Shown piece by piece: positions 1-10,683 of a stretch of 64,000 nucleotides of DNA (the stretch's first letter is position 1; every line of letters starts with the position of its first letter). Below the pieces are notes generated by a model. That model made no database searches, had not been told where the DNA came from, and saw only the letters and a program-made list of their open reading frames with translations. Position numbers and translations under genes: made by a program. This stretch comes from Triplophysa rosa (Eukaryota > Chordata > Actinopteri > Cypriniformes > Nemacheilidae). Location of the stretch: NCBI RefSeq assembly GCF_024868665.1, contig NW_026634395.1, positions 1 through 64,000 on the forward strand, given 5' to 3'.

Positions 1-225
1 GTGTGTGTCTCTGTGTCTGTGTGTGTTGGTGCGTGTTGTGTGTGTGGAGTGTTTTGTGTGTGGGTGTGTCTGTCTTCTGTGTTTTCAACCTTTTCTTGTT
101 TTTGCAGGTACAACTTTGATTGTTTTGCTTGTAGTCAATGTGTCTCCTGTACAGCTGCTTTGTAACAATGAAAATTGTAAAAGCGCTATATAAATAAAGT
201 TGAGTTGAGTTGAGTTGAGTATTTA
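1..225 (+). repeat. TG-rich simple repeat and L2-like LINE 3' tail
   Basis: The first 75 bases are a degenerate TG-rich simple repeat. Bases about 150-220 carry the terminal signature of a fish L2/CR1-like LINE: CAGCTGCTTTGTAACAATG, then GCGCTATATAAATAAA and a short TTGAG repeat array at 199-220. A closely related tail lies at 16190-16303. No coding part of this LINE is visible; it is the 3' stub of a 5'-truncated copy. Confidence 0.7.
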
Positions 226-384
226 AGCCCTAGTTTTTCCTTTGTCTGGTGTTGGTCTTTATTTTTACGTTCCTGTGTTGTTCGAGGATTACCTTGGTTT
301 GTTTTGTCTGTTTATTTAATTAAATTCTAAACTGCATTTGGATCTACTCTCTGCTTGTTTACTCACTTTTACAGGAACACGAAC

Positions 385-760
385 ATAGATGCACCAGCCA
401 CACCATAGTCAAATGTTTACTGGGAGCCAGAGCGCCTGATATCAAATCAAATTTAAATGTGCTGGCTAAGGCTAATCGTAAATTCAGTAAGATTGTCATT
501 CACGTCGGCACAAATGATGTTCGACTCCGTCAATCGGAGATCACAAAAGATAACATTAAAGAGGTGTGTGAGCTCGCAAGCATGATGTCAGACACTGTAA
601 TATTATCTGGCCCCCTCCATGCATATCATGGTGATGAGATACATAGACAAGCAGTCGTTTAGTGAGAACAGTGTACTAAGTGGTGCCTGCAGAATAATGG
701 AGGTTTTTTAAATAACTGGAAGAGTTTTTGGGGCTCTCCTGTCCAGAAATATTGCATGTA
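385..760 (+). pseudogene. L2-like LINE ORF1 fragment (SGNH/esterase-like domain)
   Basis: The frame through 459-662 reads [20 protein letters not shown], typical of the SGNH hydrolase (esterase-like) ORF1 protein of fish L2/CR1-clade LINEs; the GTND block is the family's conserved motif. The similarity starts near 385 ([10 protein letters not shown] just before the ORF) and continues past the stop at 660-662 in another frame (NNGGFLNNWKSFWG-like), so the gene is frameshifted and truncated. In intact elements this protein accompanies the ORF2 endonuclease/reverse transcriptase. It lies in the same strand and order as ORF2 pieces at 3586, 4905 and 6531, so it may be the 5' part of the same insertion; that link is inference. 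Confidence 0.75.
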
Positions 761-1395
761 GTCTTAATGCTAAAATTTGATTCACTCTTGTCTAGGTCAG
801 GGAGTATTGAAAATTCTCTTACACATTGTTTATATATTTTACATCAAACAGAGAGCACATTCACTAATGCACAAGTTCTAGAGACATAGTTGGATTTATT
901 ATCACTCTCTCACTCAGCACAGTCCCACCACAGTTATTAAACACATTTATGAACATGTAAAAGACACTTAAAGAAGTATTCATAGGAATTAATGATGATG
1001 ACATAGACACACTATTAGAATGAGATGATTGAGTAACACACAAATGAATTTACTGTGTTTTGATGATACAATATGTTACAACGAGTATATTTAGTAAATG
1101 ATGATTCACACAGATGCACTTTGACTTTGTAATGTTTTTGAGTATTTTAGAGCACATTTGAGCACATTATAAAATCCAGTAATGTCTAAGGGCCTTTGAG
1201 GCCTTAAGGCTTTGAGGCCTAAAGTAAGCCAAACTATTTTTTTAAAGTCTATGTGAAGCGTAGGTACTTTCCACAGTTTACTGGTATCTATGACTATGGA
1301 TTCATTCAGTAATATTGGGAAAAACATATTTTTCTGTACCACTGGAAGACTAGTACCACCAAGATGATGTAAAGTCTACCCATTGAGTGTAAATA

Positions 1396-2620
1396 TACAC
1401 TCACCTAAAGGATTATTAGGAACACCTGTTCAATTTCTCATTAATGCAATTATCTAATCAACCAATCACATGGCAGTTGCTTCAATGCATTTAGGGGTGT
1501 GGTCCTGGTCAAGACAATCTCCTGAACTCCAAACTGAATGTCAGAATGGGAAAGAAAGGTGATTTAAGCAATTTTGAGCGTGGCATGGTTGTTGGTGCCA
1601 GACGGGCCGGTCTGAGTATTTCACAATCTGCTCAGTTACTGGGATTTTCACGCACAACCATTTCTAGGGTTTACAAAGAATGGTGTGAAAAGGGAAAAAC
1701 ATCCAGTATGCGGCAGTCCTGTGGGCGAAAATGCCTTGTTGATGCTAGAGGTCAGAGGAGAATGGGCCGACTGATTCAAGCTGATAGAAGAGCAACTTTG
1801 ACTGAAATAACCACTCGTTACAACCGAGGTATGCAGCAAAGCATTTGTGAAGCCACAACACGCACAACCTTGAGGCAGATGGGCTACAACAGCAGAAGAC
1901 CCCACCGGGTACCACTCATCTCCACTACAAATAGGAAAAAGAGGCTACAATTTGCACGAGCTCACCAAAATTGGACAGTTGAAGACTGGAAAAATGTTGC
2001 CTGGTCTGATGAGTCTCGATTTCTGTTGAGACATTCAAATGGTAGAGTCAGAATTTGGCGTAAACAGAATGAGAACATGGATCCATCATGCCTTGTTACC
2101 ACTGTGCAGGCTGGTGGTGGTGGTGTAATGGTGTGGGGGATGTTTTCTTGGCACACTTTAGGCCCCTTAGTGCCAATTGGGCATCGTTTAAATGCCACGG
2201 CCTACCTGAGCATTGTTTCTGACCATGTCCATCCCTTTATGACCACCATGTACCCATCCTCTAATGGCTACTTCCAGCAGGATAATGCACCATGTCACAA
2301 AGCTCGAATCATTTCAAATTGGTTTCTTGAACATGACAATGAGTTCACTGTACTAGAATGGCCCCCACAGTCACCAGATCTCAACCCGATAGAACATCTT
2401 TGGGATGTGGTGGAACGGGAGCTTCGTGCCCTGGATGTGCATCCCACAAATCTCCATCAACTGCAAGATGCTATCCTATCAATATGGGCCAACATTTCTA
2501 AAGAATGCTTTCAGCACCTTGTTGAATCAATGCCACGTAGAATTAAGGCAGTTCTGAAGGCGAAAGGGGGTCAAACACCGTATTAGTATGGTGTTCCTAA
2601 TAATCCTTTAGGTGAGTGTA
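1396..2620 (+). mobile_element. Intact Tc1/mariner transposon, DD36E type
   Basis: The ends are perfect inverted repeats: TACACTCACCTAAAGGATTA at the left and its reverse complement at the right, extending to GGAACACC, 31 bases each. They are flanked by the TA target duplication (1394-1395 and 2621-2622). The element is 1225 bp and holds one uninterrupted transposase ORF. Perfect terminal repeats plus an open ORF suggest a young, possibly mobile copy. It sits in the degraded spacer of an old LINE. Confidence 0.95.
1546..2586 (+). CDS. Tc1/mariner transposase (DD36E), full length
   Basis: This is a 346-residue cut-and-paste transposase starting at ATG 1546, the first in-frame Met inside the left repeat. 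Residues about 1-50 form a paired-type helix-turn-helix (SISQSAQLLGFSRTTISRVY); a second HTH follows to about 120 with a basic GRKC block between. The DDE catalytic domain has Asp155 (WSDESRF), Asp246 (QQDNAPCH) and Glu283 (PDLNPIEHLW). There are 36 residues between the second Asp and the Glu, not the 34 of Tc1 and Sleeping Beauty. The length and all three acidic residues are intact, and there is no frameshift or stop. The spacing fits the DD36E group described in animals under the name Incomer; that family name is from memory. Confidence 0.95.
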   Translation: MGKKGDLSNFERGMVVGARRAGLSISQSAQLLGFSRTTISRVYKEWCEKGKTSSMRQSCGRKCLVDARGQRRMGRLIQADRRATLTEITTRYNRGMQQSICEATTRTTLRQMGYNSRRPHRVPLISTTNRKKRLQFARAHQNWTVEDWKNVAWSDESRFLLRHSNGRVRIWRKQNENMDPSCLVTTVQAGGGGVMVWGMFSWHTLGPLVPIGHRLNATAYLSIVSDHVHPFMTTMYPSSNGYFQQDNAPCHKARIISNWFLEHDNEFTVLEWPPQSPDLNPIEHLWDVVERELRALDVHPTNLHQLQDAILSIWANISKECFQHLVESMPRRIKAVLKAKGGQTPY

Positions 2621-2622
2621 TA

Positions 2623-3130
2623 TAAAAAAATTAAACGAAGATGGGTTTGCCACAATTAGAAACGTACCTTGTTGCTTAAGAAATAAGGGTGGCAGACGAA
2701 AGGGCATTGGCTAATAAAAATAAGAGATAACAGGAAATTACCTGATTGGTGTGAGGTGAGAAAAACTTCTTGAAGTTTGGGTATATTGATGCAAAATGCT
2801 GTATGGTCAGAAGCTTTTGGGGTATCTCAGACTTTGTTGGCTCGGGCAAATAAAGTTTAAACTCTTTGACAAAAGGACCTTCTTTGTCTGCAAGATTTTT
2901 TCTGCAATTAAAGACTGACTTTTCCCGACAGGAGCAGACAGAATGGTTTAACCAACCATCTGCTAGCCATATCATGTAACAGAATCCATGGTGGGCAAAA
3001 TCCACAACATACAATAATCCTGTCTCCAATTTATAATTTATAATACTACCTCGCACTAGTAAATACAAAAAAATATGTAAAACATTTACAGGTAATTTAA
3101 TAAATGTTAGTAATTAAATAAAAACACATA
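2623..3130. other. Unassigned sequence, weak ORF on minus strand
   Basis: A 130-codon open frame runs on the minus strand from 3068 to 2676. It starts with TTG, not ATG, and I recognise no domain in it. By position it could be spacer of the interrupted LINE, but the sequence itself gives no proof. Confidence 0.3.
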
Positions 3131-3563
3131 TGTGACCCTGGACAACAAAACCAGTTTTAAGTAGCACGGGAACATTTTAGTAATCGCCAAAAATACATTA
3201 TAGGGGTAAAAATTACAGATTTTTCTTTTTACCAAAAATCATTAGGATATTAAGTAAAGATCATGTTCCTTGAAGATATTTTATACATTTCCTACCATAA
3301 ATGTATAAAAACTTTCTTTTTGTGAGTGGATGGCCTGCTACAGTGCCTCAGATGAACAACTTCAAAGGCGATTTTCTCAATATTTTGCTTTTTTAGCACC
3401 CTCAGATTCCAGCTTTGTAAACTGTTGTTGTTCCGCCAGATAATGTCCTATCCTAACAAACCACATATCAATAGAAAGCTTATTTCTTCAGCTTTCAGAT
3501 GATGTAAAAATCTTAATTTCGAAAAATTTACCCTTATGACTGGTTTTGTCGTCCAGGGTCACA
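3131..3563. mobile_element. Palindromic MITE (TGTGACCCTGGAC ends)
   Basis: The left end TGTGACCCTGGACAACAAAA is matched by an inverted right end TTTTGTCGTCCAGGGTCACA at 3544-3563. The element is 433 bp, non-coding, and of a type widespread in fish genomes. A second, left-truncated copy of the same family lies at about 22400-22795. The flanks are TA-rich (ACATA before, TATAA after), so the target duplication cannot be fixed exactly. Confidence 0.85.
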
Positions 3564-3585
3564 TATAATGTGGATGAACAATTAA

Positions 3586-3712
3586 TACAGCTTGCTAAAT
3601 ACTAGATCCCTTTACAATAAAGCACTTTTTGCTAATGATATAATTATGGATCATCACCTAGATGTGCTCTGTTTGACAGAAGCGTGGTTTATATGACTTT
3701 ACCTAGTGTAGT
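3586..3712 (+). pseudogene. L2-like LINE ORF2, endonuclease start
   Basis: The frame from about 3590 reads NTRSLYNKALFANDIIMDHH and then DVLCLTEAW. This is the first conserved block of the apurinic-type endonuclease domain of L2/CR1 LINEs (the E of LTEAW is catalytic in the family). The frame is lost after about 3700, where a second LINE fragment begins. The following endonuclease blocks resume near 4905. Confidence 0.75.
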
Positions 3713-3839
3713 TGTAAATGAGGGACTAGTTTGGATGTTTTACTGGCGACAAGGGCACCACAAAGATTTTATTCAAGAATTTGGCAACTTTCTATCAGAA
3801 TTAGTATTGGGCACAGATAAACTATTCAACTAGGTTCAT

Positions 3840-4899
3840 CAACCATTACATCTTCCAGGACAGCCAGGATCTTGGGTGTGGTAATTGATCATTAGCTATG
3901 TATCATGTTGCCAGCACTACAGGGTCCTGTTGATTGGTCCTGCACAACATTAGGAAAATTAGACCTTTCCTATCAGAGCTACACAAGTACTGGTGCAAGC
4001 TCTAGTCCTGTCCAGACTGCACTACTGTAATGCTCTCCTGGCTGGACTTCCAGCTTGTACAACCAAACCTCAATGAGTCAAAGAGAGCACATGTCACTCC
4101 TCTATTCATTAGGTTACATTGGCTCCCTAGTCACTCGCATCAAATCTAAAGCTCTGCTGTTGGCCTAAAAACTACCACTGGTTCTGCACCTTTTCTAAGA
4201 TAATGCAGATGTATATACTATACCCTCCAGATTCTTGCACTCTGCTAGTGCCATCCCAAATAGGCAAAAAAATCACTCTCATGTACCTTTTTTGGATCTG
4301 TTCCATGATGGTGGGATGACCTGCCTGTTGCTGGAAGATCATCAGAAACTTTAGCCATCTTTAGGAATTGGCAAAAAAACACCCTTACCCTAATATTTTT
4401 TAGCAACACTTGACCCAATAATACAGACACCAATTTCTATTTCGCTCACACTTCTTTTTCTACCCTTACACACAAAAAACATTGTATGTAGCTTTGTATA
4501 CTGTGTTAGGCTAAATGAAACCAGAGCCGTTGAGAGAGAGGAAGTTATGTTTTCTCTTTAAATGCTTTATTTCTTTCATTTTTTAATGAATTAAATTATT
4601 TACATCTTTAAATGGGTTAAAGTTCGTCACAATCGGTCTGTTTTGCTGCAGCTCCATGCATAATAGTAACTTCTGGGAACTATTGAGAGGCTCAATGAAC
4701 CGTCATTGCTGTGAAGAAACTGTTGGAGTCAACAGAGTTGATGCAACTCTCTCTCTCAATGGCTCTGACTGAGACCAATTCAATTGCACTTATGCATTGC
4801 TGCCCTTGTGTTGTCCTAATTGCTTCTATTGTTTGCCTCATTTGTAAGTTGCTTTGGATAAAAGCGACTGCTAAATTACTGAATGTAAATGTTAATGTA
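3840..4899 (+). pseudogene. L2-like LINE 3' end: RT C-terminus and 3' UTR
   Basis: Bases about 3950-4200 encode, over broken frames, the thumb/C-terminal region typical of fish L2 reverse transcriptases (LDYCNALLAGLPA-like, then HVTPLFIRLHWLP-like). The trace continues to a WWN-type block near 4310. The 3' end is the tail GTAAGTTGCTTTGGATAAAAGCG at 4841-4863, followed by TGTAAATG repeats ending about 4899. The fragment separates two pieces of another LINE's endonuclease gene (3586-3712 and 4905-5334), so I read it as a later, 5'-truncated insertion. Confidence 0.7.
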
Positions 4900-4904
4900 C
4901 AGTC

Positions 4905-5334
4905 TTAATTGTTGGGGATTTTAACATCCATGTAACATCCACGTAATGATAAAGATCCTCTGGGACTGTCTTTCAAATGAATGAACATGTGTCAGGACTC
5001 ACTCACTAGCATAATCACACTTTAGATTTAATACTATCACATGGTATTAATGTGGATGACATTAAAATACTGCAACAGAGCAAAGACGTTTCCGATCATT
5101 ATTTAGTTTCATATTACCTGCCTGAAAAATGGAGTGCGCCTAGAAGAAAAAAAAGTGAGGTATTGCGCATCACATGGAAGGATGGTGTTTCAAACCTACA
5201 GAAAAGCTTTAAGAACATCTAGATCTGCTTACTTTTAGTCTTTAACAGAAGAAGACCAACACAACTCTTTCTTTTTGATACAGTGGCTAAATTAACCAAA
5301 AAAATAGCATCAACTACTTTAGATCAGTGGTTCC
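4905..5334 (+). pseudogene. L2-like LINE ORF2, endonuclease middle and linker
   Basis: The trace begins with an IVGDFNIHV-type block (the catalytic GDFN motif of the endonuclease), then THTLDLILSHGINVDDI-like and the SDHYLVSY block (the catalytic SDH). A linker resembling FDTVAKLTKKIASTT leads up to 5330. Several frame changes make it non-functional. It is cut at 5334 by the hAT MITE insertion and continues at 6531. Confidence 0.75.
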
Positions 5335-5389
5335 CAACCCTGTTCCTCGGGCCCTCCTTTCAGAATGTTTTAGACGTCTCCCTATATAG

Positions 5390-6250
5390 CAGGGTTCACC
5401 AACTAGCGGACTCTGATCCGAATGCGGACTGCGAGATGCGTCCGTCCGGACCTCAAAGCCTTTTGACATAATAAACAAATGAACGCCTATTATTATTTTC
5501 TAATGCAATCATTTATACCAGGCACATCAAGGTCCGCTCAGTAGCAGTTTGGGTCCTACCGCACAATGGACAGTTAAGATTTGCGCACTGTTGCTACGCT
5601 CAGACGTCGATGAGTGAAGAGAGCCGAGACAGACTCGCTGCACAGCGCGCAGACAGATGTAACTGTCAGTGACTGAAAAACAATGTCCTTTTCAAAAGTT
5701 AGAAATGTTGACGCTGAAAACCATGTTTTCCGAGATGACCGGGTCGAGAGATTTGCATTTATTCTTCCTGCATTGACATGCATAAGACCGGTTTGTCTCA
5801 TTTGCTCAGAGTCTGTTGCGGTTGTCAAAATTGGAAACCTTAAACGGCATTATGAAACTAGACGTAGACACTTTGAAGAAACTTACCCGCAGCAGTCCGA
5901 GGTAAGGACACGGAAAATATATTAGCTCAAAGCCCAGTAGGAGCGATCTACACGGGCCCTCCCTCACTCACTTACCGCCCAACAACGTGCATATGAATGT
6001 TCCCTAAGAAAACAGTGGATCTTAGGAAAACAAAGTTTTTATTGTTGTTGAAATGAATGTTCAGTTCAGGTTTAGAGATTAGGGCATTTTGCACATTTTC
6101 CTTCATTATATTGTTGTCAGACATTGTTATGCCATCGTATAGATATGAAAAACCATCTATTCATATTTTTAGGTATTTAATTGTCCGGACCTCGGCTGGT
6201 AAGGAGGGTTCGTTTACTGGACCTCAAGCAATTTTAGTTGAAGACTCCTG
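5390..6250 (+). mobile_element. Internally deleted hAT element nested in the MITE
   Basis: The left end CAGGGTTCACCAACTA and right end TAGTTGAAGACTCCTG form an imperfect terminal inverted repeat. Both sides carry the 8-bp duplication CTATATAG (5382-5389 and 6251-6258), identical and exactly adjacent. The 861-bp element retains only the 5' part of a transposase gene (5683-5925), so it could move only with help from a complete relative. Confidence 0.9.
5683..5925 (+). pseudogene. hAT (Charlie-like) transposase, N-terminal BED finger only
   Basis: The 80-codon ORF from ATG 5683 begins MSFSKVRNVDAENHVF. It then shows a C2H2 BED-type finger with CLIC at about residues 38-41 and HYETRRRH at about 55-62, the DNA-binding domain at the start of Charlie-like hAT transposases (and their domesticated ZBED/GTF2IRD2-type relatives). 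The catalytic RNase H-fold and C-terminal dimerisation region are absent, and the frame ends at TAG 5923. It is a remnant of an internally deleted element. Confidence 0.8.
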
Positions 6251-6309
6251 CTATATAGAACACCTGATTCAAATAATTAGGGAGATTAATTAATACACTA
6301 ACCAACATT

Positions 6310-6446
6310 CGGTGCGGGTCTGACGAGTAGCATGGCCTTGTAAACTAATGGTACTGTTTAGCGTGTTGACAAAATGTTTATATGCTCTCTTTCTTGTAGT
6401 CGCTTTGGATAAAAGCGTCTGCCAAATGAATAATTGTAAATGTAGA
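6310..6446 (+). repeat. LINE/SINE 3' tail inside hAT MITE
   Basis: The sequence CTTGTAGTCGCTTTGGATAA at 6391-6410, then AAAGCGTCTGCCAAATGAATAA, is the shared 3' tail of fish L2 LINEs and the SINEs that borrow it. It interrupts the MITE right arm, as comparison with the clean copy at 30801-31023 shows. No clear pol III box is visible in the short upstream part, so LINE or SINE origin is open. Confidence 0.6.
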
Positions 6447-6530
6447 ATCAGGTGTTCTATATAGGGAAACAATGAAAACATACTGGGAGGGGGGACCCGA
6501 GAACCAAGGTTGGGAACCACTGCTTTACAT

Positions 6531-6700
6531 ACCAACCATCAGCAACACAGTAGTGACGAATTTATGAACTTCTTGCAAACAAAACTGACAACATCAGAGA
6601 GAAGGTTACAACAGCGCAACTGTATGGTTCACCTGAACAATTAGCGTCTTATAGTTCACTTAAAGAGCAGCTGCAATCATTGAAGTGAGACCATTTTCTA
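6531..6700 (+). pseudogene. L2-like LINE ORF2 continuation after hAT insertion
   Basis: Right after the MITE target duplication the frame reads HSSDEFMNFLQTKLTTS-like, the linker block that precedes the reverse transcriptase in L2 LINEs. It continues the trace that stops at 5334, so removing 5335-6530 rejoins the LINE. The trace fades by 6700 and no RT catalytic motif of this copy is visible downstream. Confidence 0.65.
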
Positions 6701-8086
6701 GCTAAAATGACACAGGCATGTAAATATGCTTACATTTTCTCAATTCATGTTTATTTATATATAGATGATACAGCGGTTTATATAAGTCTGTATGCTTTCA
6801 TGTGTTTCTCTTTTTAAGCAAGAAAGCATCCTATCTTACTTCTTATAGCAAAACAGCCAACTGCTTGTTCATCTGCGCCACCTACCATACAGGTGAAAAA
6901 TAACGGTTGACTGTGAATTTATTTATTTCATTCATTTGCTTAGCATTATCGCATCACCTGCAATGCGAATTAAGCTTTAGATTTTATATCCTTAACCTGG
7001 ATTTAAATCTGACATCCTTACCACTGACTCAACTATCTCTGTACCTTTGGTCTCACATTAAACATCTTAACCATCTTAATTTCTTGTACCACAGACTGGA
7101 ATGGTGGGGGAATAGAGGGCCTTACACCATGTCCTAACCAAACAGAACGCAACAAGCAATACTGTATGTCTGTTCACACTGAACACGAAAAATAGCCATG
7201 ACATGACAATCAATCACAAAACGCAACCAATCAGAACAATTTTTCTCTGTTTGCCCACCCTCTCACGCTCCAGCTATAGGGTGTGCACATACATAGATGC
7301 ATCCTATTCTCATGACTTCTGTGATGCCTCACCGGATACTATGCTATAATTTCAAATATATAATCAGTCTCTTCTCATTCATGTTTGATGATTAATATTC
7401 ATGAGGTGAATAACTACCCTCAAATAAGATTATTAACCATATAAAAGACACCTTTCATCAAGTGTCACAGCGTTTGTCTAAGACGCTGGAGTTAGCCTCG
7501 ACTGGAAGTCTTCCTCCAGATTCAACAATCCTGGGAGGTCCACAGCAAGATAACCCAAGCCTGCACACAGGGAGCAAACACCAGCCCCCTTTGGCAATGT
7601 AAAACACTAAGGACATGTTGTGTAGGTGGACAATCTCTTAGCAGTTAATGTGCTAAGTGAGATGAAAGGGTCTTATACATAGGCTGATTCTCGTGGATTG
7701 TGCCTGTAATGCCTGACACACAACAGCCGTTGGGCAATGTTGGGGGATTTTTAAACATTGGTCACCTTCAGTTTTGTCTGTGTGTTCCACACCATTAGCT
7801 CTAACTCTGACTGGCTGTTAAGCTTAGTGCACAAGACAAAAATGACAAAAACAAACCAACAACACCCTTGTGCCTGCCACTGCAATATCCACGATTTCAC
7901 CCATTTAGTGGGGTGAATTATCTGTTATCTGATCTTATCTGTTTCTTTCTTTCTTTATCTACAAGAAGCCCAAGGGCTGACAATGTGTGACTGAAAAAGC
8001 TACACGAACCTGTCAATGAGCACACTGGTGTAAACAATGGTAAAAGCAAGCACCACTTGCTTTGTATATCCACAGTTCCCACTGTA
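6701..8086. other. No gene recognised
   Basis: About 1.4 kb of AT-rich sequence with only short random open frames. I found no transposon ends, RNA gene or splice-flanked exon that I can support. Confidence 0.5.
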
Positions 8087-8492
8087 TACAGTTGGGGACA
8101 AAAATATTAGCCCCCTTGGTCGCATTTGTCTCCCTCGGAAAAGGCTGATTTGGTTATCCAGTTTCCAATGTTGCTTAATGACATTCCCGGTCAAACATCC
8201 GTTATTGAGCATGACATTGATGTAGGTTCGACTTTACCTATTAAACAACATCCATATCGGGTTAATCCCCTTAAGAAAGTTCTTCTTGAAAAAGAAGTAC
8301 AGTATATGTTAGAAAATAACATTGCCGAACCTAGCTCTAGTTCGTGGAGTTGTCCGCGTTTACTCGTGAGTAAACTTGATGGCACTACTGTTTTTGTACG
8401 GACTACCGCCGTGTAAATGCCGTCACAAAAACGGACTGTTATCCTTTGCCCAGAATGGACGACTGCGTCGATCGGGTGGGTTCTGCTAAGTA

Positions 8493-10050
8493 CAGTGGCT
8501 TGCAAAAGTATTCATCCCCCTTCATTTTATTCACATTTTGTTATGCTGCTGCCTTATCTTAAACTACTTAAACAATTTTTTTTTTTTTACAATATTCTAC
8601 ACTCCATGCACAATAATGACAAAACAAAAAACTGATTTTTGACAGCTTTGCCAATTTATTAAAAATAAAAAACAAAAATAAGTACATTGCTTAAGTATTC
8701 ATACCCCCACCTCAGAAAATGGTTATAGCGCCTTTACAGACTCAAATCTTTTTGGGTATGATGTGAAAAGCTTTACACATCTGCATTTGTCAATTTTCTG
8801 TCATTCTTCACCTAAGATCCTATCAAACTCTATCAGGTTGGATGGAGATCATCAGTAGACAGACATTTTCAGGTTTCTACAGAGATGTTCAGTTGGGTTC
8901 AAGCACTAGCTGGGCCACTCAAGGACATAGACAGAGTTGTCCATAAGCCACTCTTGCATTGTTTTAGTTGTGTGCTTAGGATCATTGTCATGTTGGAGAA
9001 TGAACCTTCTGCCCTGTCCGAGGTTCTGAATGTTCTGGGCTAGGTTTTCATGATCATTATCTCCGTAATTTGTGTACAGTCCCTGAAGCTGAAAAACACC
9101 CCCACATCATGATGCTGTTTACACAACACTTAACTGTTAAGACGGTATTGTACAGGAGTTGAGCAGTGCTTGTTTTTCTCCAGACATGATGCATGAATCT
9201 GAGATTCATCAGACCAGAATATCTTGTTTCTGACAGTTTGAAAGATTTGTTGAAGTATGTTTTTGCATATTTCAAGTTTCCATGTGTCTTCACTGAGCAA
9301 AGGCTTGACTCTGGCCACTAAGCCATAAAGCCCAGATTGGTGGAGTGTTGCAGTGATGTTTCTCCTTCTGTAAGTTTCTCCCATCTCCATATATGATCAT
9401 GGAGCTCAACCAGAGTAATCATCAGCTTCTTGGTCACCGCACTAACCAAGACCCTTCTCCATCGATGGCTCAGTTTGGACAGGAGGTCAGCTCAAGTAAG
9501 AGATCTGGTGGTTCCAAACCTCTTTCATTGAGGATAAATGGAGGCTACATGCTTCTGTGAATCTTCAATACAGCAGTTTTTTTCAGAAGTCTTCCCCAGA
9601 TCTGTGCCTTGATACAATCCTGTCTCCGAGCTCTACTGGCAGTTCTTTTGACCTCATGTCTTGGTTTTTACTTTGATATGCATTTTCAGCTGTTGCACCC
9701 TTTATAGAGAGGTATGTGCCACTCCAAATCATACTTATTCAATTGAATTTGGCACAGGTTAACTCCACTCGAAGTGTATAAACATCAACAAGCAAAACTA
9801 ATGCTTCTGAGCTAAATTTCAAGTGTCCCAGAAAAGGGTATGAATACTAATGCAAATGTACTTACTTCAGTTTTTAATTTTTAATAAATTTGCAAAGTTG
9901 TCACAAACCAGTTTTTTTTTGTTTTGTCATTATTGTGCATGGAGTGTAGATTAATGCAATTTTTTTTAATTTAAAGTAGTTTAAGATAAGGCAGCAACAT
10001 AACCAAATTTGAATAAAATGAAGAGGGATGAATACTTTTGCAAGCCACTG
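8493..10050 (-). mobile_element. Tc1-like transposon inside gypsy RT
   Basis: The ends are CAGTGGCTTGCAAAAGTATT at the left and its inverted match AATACTTTTGCAAGCCACTG at the right, flanked by TA at 8491-8492 and 10051-10052. Long inverted repeats of about 200 bp (ending in the GTTTTTTGTTTTGTCATTAT-type block) are recognisable on both arms. The 1558-bp element carries a decayed transposase on the minus strand. Excision in silico restores the gypsy reading frame exactly. Confidence 0.95.
9057..9700 (-). pseudogene. Decayed Tc1 transposase
   Basis: On the minus strand two overlapping frames share the gene. One reads NITATLHQSGLYGLVARVKP (second HTH and linker) and NKIFWSDESQIHASC (first catalytic Asp, WSDES). 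The other reads VNSIMMWGCFSASGT. The segments lie in different frames, showing at least one frameshift. The region that should hold the second Asp and the Glu (9000-9060 and lower) is degraded. It cannot make active protein. Confidence 0.8.
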
Positions 10051-10683
10051 TATATCTCAAAGCTAGACTTATTGAAGGGATATTGGCAGGTTCCTTTGAC
10101 GGAACGTGCCAAGGAAATTTCGGCCTTCGTGACACCTGATGCTTTTCTGGAGTATGAAGTTGTGGCTTTTGGGATGAAAAATGCACCCAGTACTATTCAA
10201 CGTCTCGTTAACATTGTTTTATCTGGTATTTCTGGATGCGAGGCTTATTTGGATGATATCATCTTATATAGCGTGTCATGGCTGAATCATTTAAATTTGC
10301 TTCGAGAAGTTTTTCAGCGCCTGGTAGATGCGAGTCTTACCGTTAATCTCGCAGAATGCGAATTTGGTAAGGCCACACTAATTTATCTGGGGAAAATTGT
10401 CGGACAAGGTCGACCAGTCGGTGCCAAAGTTGAAACTATTTTCGAGTTTCCACCTCCCACTGATCGAAAACAGTTGCGCCGATTTTTGGGAATGGTGGGT
10501 TACTACCGCTCGTTCTGTAAGAACTTTGCGACTGAATGCAAAGAATGCTGTGAAAACAAATCTGCATTGTTTCTCCTCTTGATCTTTTATTTTTTAAAAA
10601 TCACAAAAATGCAATGTTTCATTGAAGAAAAAAAATTAAATTAGGGGGAAATCCCATTATGAAATAAATGTTTTTCTCTAATA

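Larger units (their letters stand above)
5335..6522. mobile_element. hAT MITE (CAGTGGTTCCCAACC ends), host of another hAT
   Basis: The left end CAGTGGTTCCCAACCC pairs with the right end GGTTGGGAACCACTG. The flanks CTTTAGAT (5327-5334) and CTTTACAT (6523-6530) are an 8-bp hAT-type target duplication with one mismatch. Without its inserts the element is only about 200 bp; a clean 223-bp relative sits at 30801-31023. Two pieces of foreign DNA lie inside: a hAT at 5390-6250 and a LINE/SINE tail at 6310-6446. Confidence 0.85.
8110..10535 (+). pseudogene. Ty3/gypsy pol fragment (RT), split by a Tc1
   Basis: The trace starts near 8126 with SEKADLVIQF, then KQHPYRVNP and YMLENNIAEPSSSSWS (the RT finger approach). 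It stops at GSAKY at 8490. After the Tc1 insert (8493-10050) it resumes in frame with ISKLDLLKGYWQVPL, then FGMKNAP, AYLDDIILYS (the YxDD-type catalytic motif, here YLDD, near 10245-10270) and RRFLGMVGYYRSFC. Removing the Tc1 joins AAG TAT ATC without frame loss. There is a frameshift near 8390. Protease, RNase H, integrase and LTRs are absent, so it is a dead piece. Confidence 0.85.

Noticed and set aside
2676..3068. 130-codon minus-strand ORF
   Set aside because: No ATG start, no recognised domain, low-complexity surroundings; kept only as unassigned.
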